Origin: Deltaproteobacteria bacterium
Lineage (GTDB): Bacteria > Myxococcota > JADLHZ01
NCBI GenBank assembly: GCA_020848545.1
Contig: JADLHZ010000009.1
Span: forward strand, 62,001-126,000
Length of the DNA stretch: 64,000 nt
Direction: 5' to 3'
A program made the translations under genes and the position numbers. Under the pieces are notes generated by a model, which was given only the letters and a program-made list of their open reading frames with translations, made no database searches and was not told where the DNA came from. This document shows, piece after piece, positions 61,162 to 64,000 of the stretch (positions within the stretch are counted from its first letter, which is position 1; each line of letters opens with the position of its first letter).

Positions 61162-61725
61162 ATGATCGCTCTCGTCCTCGCGCTCGTAGCGGGCCCGGCG
61201 TTCAGCCAAGCCAAAGTGGGCAGCGTTGGCGAGTCGTGCGTGACGAACGCCGACTGTGACGCGAGCCTCTTTTGCGATCGCTCCGCTTGCGCCGCGCCGC
61301 CCTCCGGGAGGCCGTCGATCTCGACGCCGAGCGGCAAGCCCGTGCCGCCGATGAAGGGCGCGCAAACGCAGATCGTGCCGTACGAAGAGGGCATGGAGAT
61401 CCCGCCCGGCGCCTACGTGCGAACGAGGAACAAGGCCGGGCTGTGGGGCGGCGGCATCGCCTTGCTCGTCGCCAGCTGGGGATCGACGTGGGCGACGACG
61501 GCGGTCTTGTGCCAAGCCGGCTGCACTTCGTGGGCCGTGCCAGTCTCGTTCATTCCGGTCGTCGGTCCGTTCGCCGACGCCTTCATCTCGGTGCCGCCGG
61601 TCGCGGTGTTCATGATCACGATGGCGCTCATCCAAGCGGCGGGTGTCGGCATGATCATGGGCGGCGCCCTGTCGGTGACGAAGCACCTGGTGCTCACCGG
61701 CAACGGCGTGCAGGGGTCGTTCTGA
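61162..61725 (+). CDS. Small Cys-rich membrane protein
   Basis: A 187-aa protein with a signal peptide (MIALVLALVAGPAFSQA) and a Cys-rich EB-type module (GESCVTNADCDASLFCDRSA). A Pro-rich linker leads to two or three membrane helices (GGGIALLVASWGSTWATTAV; FMITMALIQAAGVGMIMGGA). The next gene starts inside its stop (TGATG). Function unknown. Confidence 0.55.
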   Translation: MIALVLALVAGPAFSQAKVGSVGESCVTNADCDASLFCDRSACAAPPSGRPSISTPSGKPVPPMKGAQTQIVPYEEGMEIPPGAYVRTRNKAGLWGGGIALLVASWGSTWATTAVLCQAGCTSWAVPVSFIPVVGPFADAFISVPPVAVFMITMALIQAAGVGMIMGGALSVTKHLVLTGNGVQGSF

Positions 61726-62894
61726 TGCGCCGGCTCGTGCTTGCTGCGATCCTCCTCGCTGCGTGCGGCAAGGAGCGCGAGCCGTATGCGGCGCTGCCGT
61801 TGCGCGAGACGTTGCTCGCCGATCCGCGCGACGTCGCGGCGCTGCCGGTGAACGAGCGGACGCTGCTGCGCGCGCGCTTCGTCACGGCACTCGCGGACAG
61901 CGCCGCAGCGAGCGACAGGCACGAAGAAGGCGCGATCGACGCCGTGTTCGCGCACGACGAAGAACGCCGCGATCGTGACAGTGCGCTCGGCGTGGTCGCG
62001 TTGGCGCCGTCGTTCGCAGAGGACGCCGTGCGCTTCGATCCCGCGGGGTCGGGATCCGTAGCGCTCGCAGAAGATCCGTTGGCGACGCCGGAAGTCGCTG
62101 CGCTCGAAGCCCGCGCGTTGTCTGGAGCCGCAGGCGCGCTGATCGCCGACGTCGCCGCGCGCGCGGGCGTGACGACGATCGAACGCATGCGCCAAGTGCC
62201 GGCCGCGTACGTCGTGAGCGGCGACCGCGTGCGCGTCAACGTGGCGTGGCTCGTGGCGATGGCTGGCAACGACGCGCCGGCGGTCAGCGCACCGGTCGTG
62301 CAAAGCGGGCTGTCCGCCTCGGCGCTGACGAGCCTCTCCGAGTGCACGAGCGAGATCGTCGGCACCTGCGGCGCCTGCATGAACGACGGCTCCTGCAGCG
62401 ATCCGCCGGTGCTCAGCGATTTTCCGAGCGGCCTCGCCGAGTGTGACTCCGTCCTCTCGAACAACGCCACCGCGGAGAACGTGTGCGTCACGCTCATGGT
62501 CTCGCGCAACTCTGTGGCCACGTGCATCCGCAGGAACGACGCGACGTGCATCCAGGGCGGCATCGGCACCGCGGCGCTCGGGCGTGAGATCCTGGGCCGC
62601 TCCGTCTGCCGCCGCATCTTCGACGGTTGCGCGCGCGATCCAAACTACGTGCTCCAGATCTCGTGCGACACCTGCACGAACATGTGCGCGAACCTCTGCC
62701 GCGTGAACCTGACCGCCGGATCCTGCAGCGGCGGCCGCTGCTCTGGCCCGAGCGCGAGCTGCACGAGCTGCGGCACGCGCATCTGCAGCGCCACGCCGGT
62801 GCGCGACGACACCATGCCGTGGTGGAGCTTCGCGTGGGGCACGGCGCCGCTCGCGTATCTCCTCGTGATCGCGCGAAGGAAGCGACCGAAGTGA
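61725..62894 (+). CDS. Cys-rich lipoprotein with C-terminal membrane helix
   Basis: A 389-aa protein with lipoprotein signal RLVLAAILLAACGKE (lipobox LAAC). Residues 20-200 are helical, then a region with some 20 Cys follows (EIVGTCGACMNDGSCSDPPV; CDTCTNMCANLCRVN; GSCSGGRCSGPSASC). A hydrophobic segment (WSFAWGTAPLAYLLVIARRK) and positive tail close it. The tail is like surface-sorting signals of Myxococcota-type Cys-rich proteins (MYXO-CTERM style), although the Cys-to-helix spacing here is not exactly theirs. Placed between lspA and lgt, the enzymes that process it. Confidence 0.65.
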   Translation: MRRLVLAAILLAACGKEREPYAALPLRETLLADPRDVAALPVNERTLLRARFVTALADSAAASDRHEEGAIDAVFAHDEERRDRDSALGVVALAPSFAEDAVRFDPAGSGSVALAEDPLATPEVAALEARALSGAAGALIADVAARAGVTTIERMRQVPAAYVVSGDRVRVNVAWLVAMAGNDAPAVSAPVVQSGLSASALTSLSECTSEIVGTCGACMNDGSCSDPPVLSDFPSGLAECDSVLSNNATAENVCVTLMVSRNSVATCIRRNDATCIQGGIGTAALGREILGRSVCRRIFDGCARDPNYVLQISCDTCTNMCANLCRVNLTAGSCSGGRCSGPSASCTSCGTRICSATPVRDDTMPWWSFAWGTAPLAYLLVIARRKRPK

Positions 62895-63691
62895 GGCCGC
62901 TCGTCGTCGACTGGCTCATCGCGCGCGGGCTCCCGGGCTGGCTCGCGCCGGACTACGTGGTGATGGGCGGCATCGCTGGCCTCGTCGCGGGCTTCGTGAT
63001 CTTGCGCTACGCGAAGGAAGAAGAGCGGCCGGCGTACGCCTTGGCGCTCGCGCTCGCGTACATCGGCGCATACGCGTTCGGTACTTTGTTCGAGCTCGTG
63101 CGATCGTTACCGGCGTTCTTCGCGGGCAGCGGCGAAGTGGCGCTCGGTCGCGCGGCGTGGGGCGGCCTGCTCGGCGCCGTCTTGACCGCATGGATCGTGA
63201 TCCGCGCGCAGCGCCGCGACGCGCTCGTATTCTTCGATCGCGTGAGCGTGGGCATCGGCCTCATCTTCGGCTTCGTGCGCATCGGGTGCTTTCTCGGCGG
63301 CTGCGACTTCGGGCGGCCGTCGGCGTTGCCGTGGGCGGTCGCGTTTCCGCCGGCGAGCCTCGCAGCAGAGACGCACGTGCAGCTCGGCTGGGTGAGCTCA
63401 GGCGCCGCGAGCCTCAACGTGCATCCAACGCAGCTCTATGAAGCCGGCTTCGGATTTCTGAGCGCGGCGGTGATGGCGTTCTTGCTCGCGAACGGCGTTT
63501 GGCGCGGCCGCCTCGCCGGCGTGTGGATCGCGCTGTACGCGGTGTTTCGCTTCGGCAACGAGCTCCTGCGCGGCGACACCGATCGCGGCGTGTACGGCGG
63601 CCTGAGCACCGCGCAGATCGTTTCGCTCATCGTCTTTTGCGTGCTCAGCGCGCTCGCGTGGCGCCCGCGGGCCAAAGAGGCGCTCGCCTGA
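62891..63691 (+). CDS. lgt: Prolipoprotein diacylglyceryl transferase-family protein
   Basis: A 266-aa protein with about seven membrane helices. GTG start overlaps the previous stop. Family motifs: VRIGCFLGGCDFGRPSALPW (in place of the usual GRIGNF-NGE-G) and NVHPTQLYEAGFGFLSAAVM. Known Lgt transfers diacylglycerol to the lipobox Cys. The altered Cys-containing signature suggests the GCF-type subgroup, whose activity is not certain. Context beside lspA and two secreted proteins supports a lipoprotein role. Confidence 0.7.
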   Translation: MRPLVVDWLIARGLPGWLAPDYVVMGGIAGLVAGFVILRYAKEEERPAYALALALAYIGAYAFGTLFELVRSLPAFFAGSGEVALGRAAWGGLLGAVLTAWIVIRAQRRDALVFFDRVSVGIGLIFGFVRIGCFLGGCDFGRPSALPWAVAFPPASLAAETHVQLGWVSSGAASLNVHPTQLYEAGFGFLSAAVMAFLLANGVWRGRLAGVWIALYAVFRFGNELLRGDTDRGVYGGLSTAQIVSLIVFCVLSALAWRPRAKEALA

Positions 63692-64000
63692 TGCACGTCT
63701 TGCTCACGGGTGTGGCGGGCTTCATCGCGTCCGGCGTGGCCAAGCGCCTGGTCGCCGAAGGCCACACCGTCACCGGCGTCGACAACATGAACGACGCGTA
63801 CGACGTGCGCCTCAAAGAGTTTCGCCTGCGGGAGGTGCGGCCGCTCATCGAGTTCATCGAAGCCGACATCTGCGATCGCGACGCGATGGCGCGCTTGTTC
63901 TCCTCGCACCGCTTCGACGCCGTCATCAACTTGGCGGCGCGCGCGGGCGTGCGGCAGTCGGTCGAGAACCCGTGGGTCTACTTCGACACGAACGCGACGG
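63691..64000 (+). CDS. NAD-dependent epimerase/dehydratase (5' part only)
   Basis: The window ends after about 103 codons. MHVLLTGVAGFIASGVAKRL is the glycine-rich NAD-binding turn (GxxGxxA), then VTGVDNMNDAYDVRLKEFRL, EADICDRDAMARLF and AARAGVRQSVENPWVYFDTN. The DNMND/VRQS pattern is that of UDP-glucuronate 4-epimerase-like short-chain reductases. Starts inside the lgt stop (TGATG). Likely nucleotide-sugar synthesis. Confidence 0.85.
   Translation, partial: MHVLLTGVAGFIASGVAKRLVAEGHTVTGVDNMNDAYDVRLKEFRLREVRPLIEFIEADICDRDAMARLFSSHRFDAVINLAARAGVRQSVENPWVYFDTNAT

Overview
The window is high-GC DNA with long runs of tightly packed genes, many joined by ATGA or TGATG stop/start overlaps. Gene content suggests a Myxococcota (deltaproteobacterial) genome: a single-chain acetyl-CoA-carboxylase-type enzyme of about 1800 residues, a MoxR/DUF58/BatA/DUF4175 cluster, many lipoproteins, GC-rich housekeeping genes (ileS, lspA, rimO, ilvE, pyrD) and few mobile genes. 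This placement is inferred from gene content and base composition; no rRNA or tRNA gene was seen.

Layout. 1-9 kb: an LVIVD/fibronectin lipoprotein (cut by the window edge), a FlgT-like secreted protein, a Met-rich secreted protein, a peptidase-MA-like protein, a DUF2062-methyltransferase fusion, and rimO with a downstream barrel-like protein. 8-12 kb: a TPR protein, a GT9-like glycosyltransferase and a 569-aa secreted-type protein. 12-22 kb, minus strand: ilvE, then a BatA-like/DUF58/MoxR/peptidase-MA/DUF4175 operon interrupted by a 165-bp MITE. 22-35 kb: accessory region with a heptad-repeat protein, two VapBC-type toxin-antitoxin pairs, a transposase relic, a second MITE, an ECF sigma factor with a membrane partner, a probable frameshifted gene, and a four-gene cassette (907-aa protein, TPR protein, two coiled-coil proteins). 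35-44 kb: pyrD, the fused carboxylase and an O-antigen-ligase-like protein. 43.7-53.2 kb, minus strand: a compact eight-gene operon with two more giant proteins and their TPR partners. 53-64 kb: DegT aminotransferase, a squalene-epoxidase-like flavoprotein, a VWA lipoprotein, then ileS-lspA-Cys-rich protein-lipoprotein-lgt-epimerase.

The most interesting content is a multi-locus system spread over about 45 kb. Four large, Ala/Pro/Thr-rich proteins (569, 788, 907 and 1134 aa) are otherwise dissimilar, but all end in one ungapped 47-residue helical block and share a second ungapped block of about 41 residues in the middle. Three are followed within 4-8 bases by a small TPR protein. Five such TPR proteins, including one near the 569-aa gene, share the C-terminal signature D-x5-P-[AS]-[GA]-x-R-A. 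Three small coiled-coil proteins (184, 154, 167 aa) form another family in the same cassettes, and a 391/210-aa pair shares an N-terminal segment. The architecture resembles secreted filament, tip or translocator proteins with class-II (SycD/LcrH-like) TPR chaperones of a type III secretion system. No secretion apparatus gene lies in the window, so that reading is inference.
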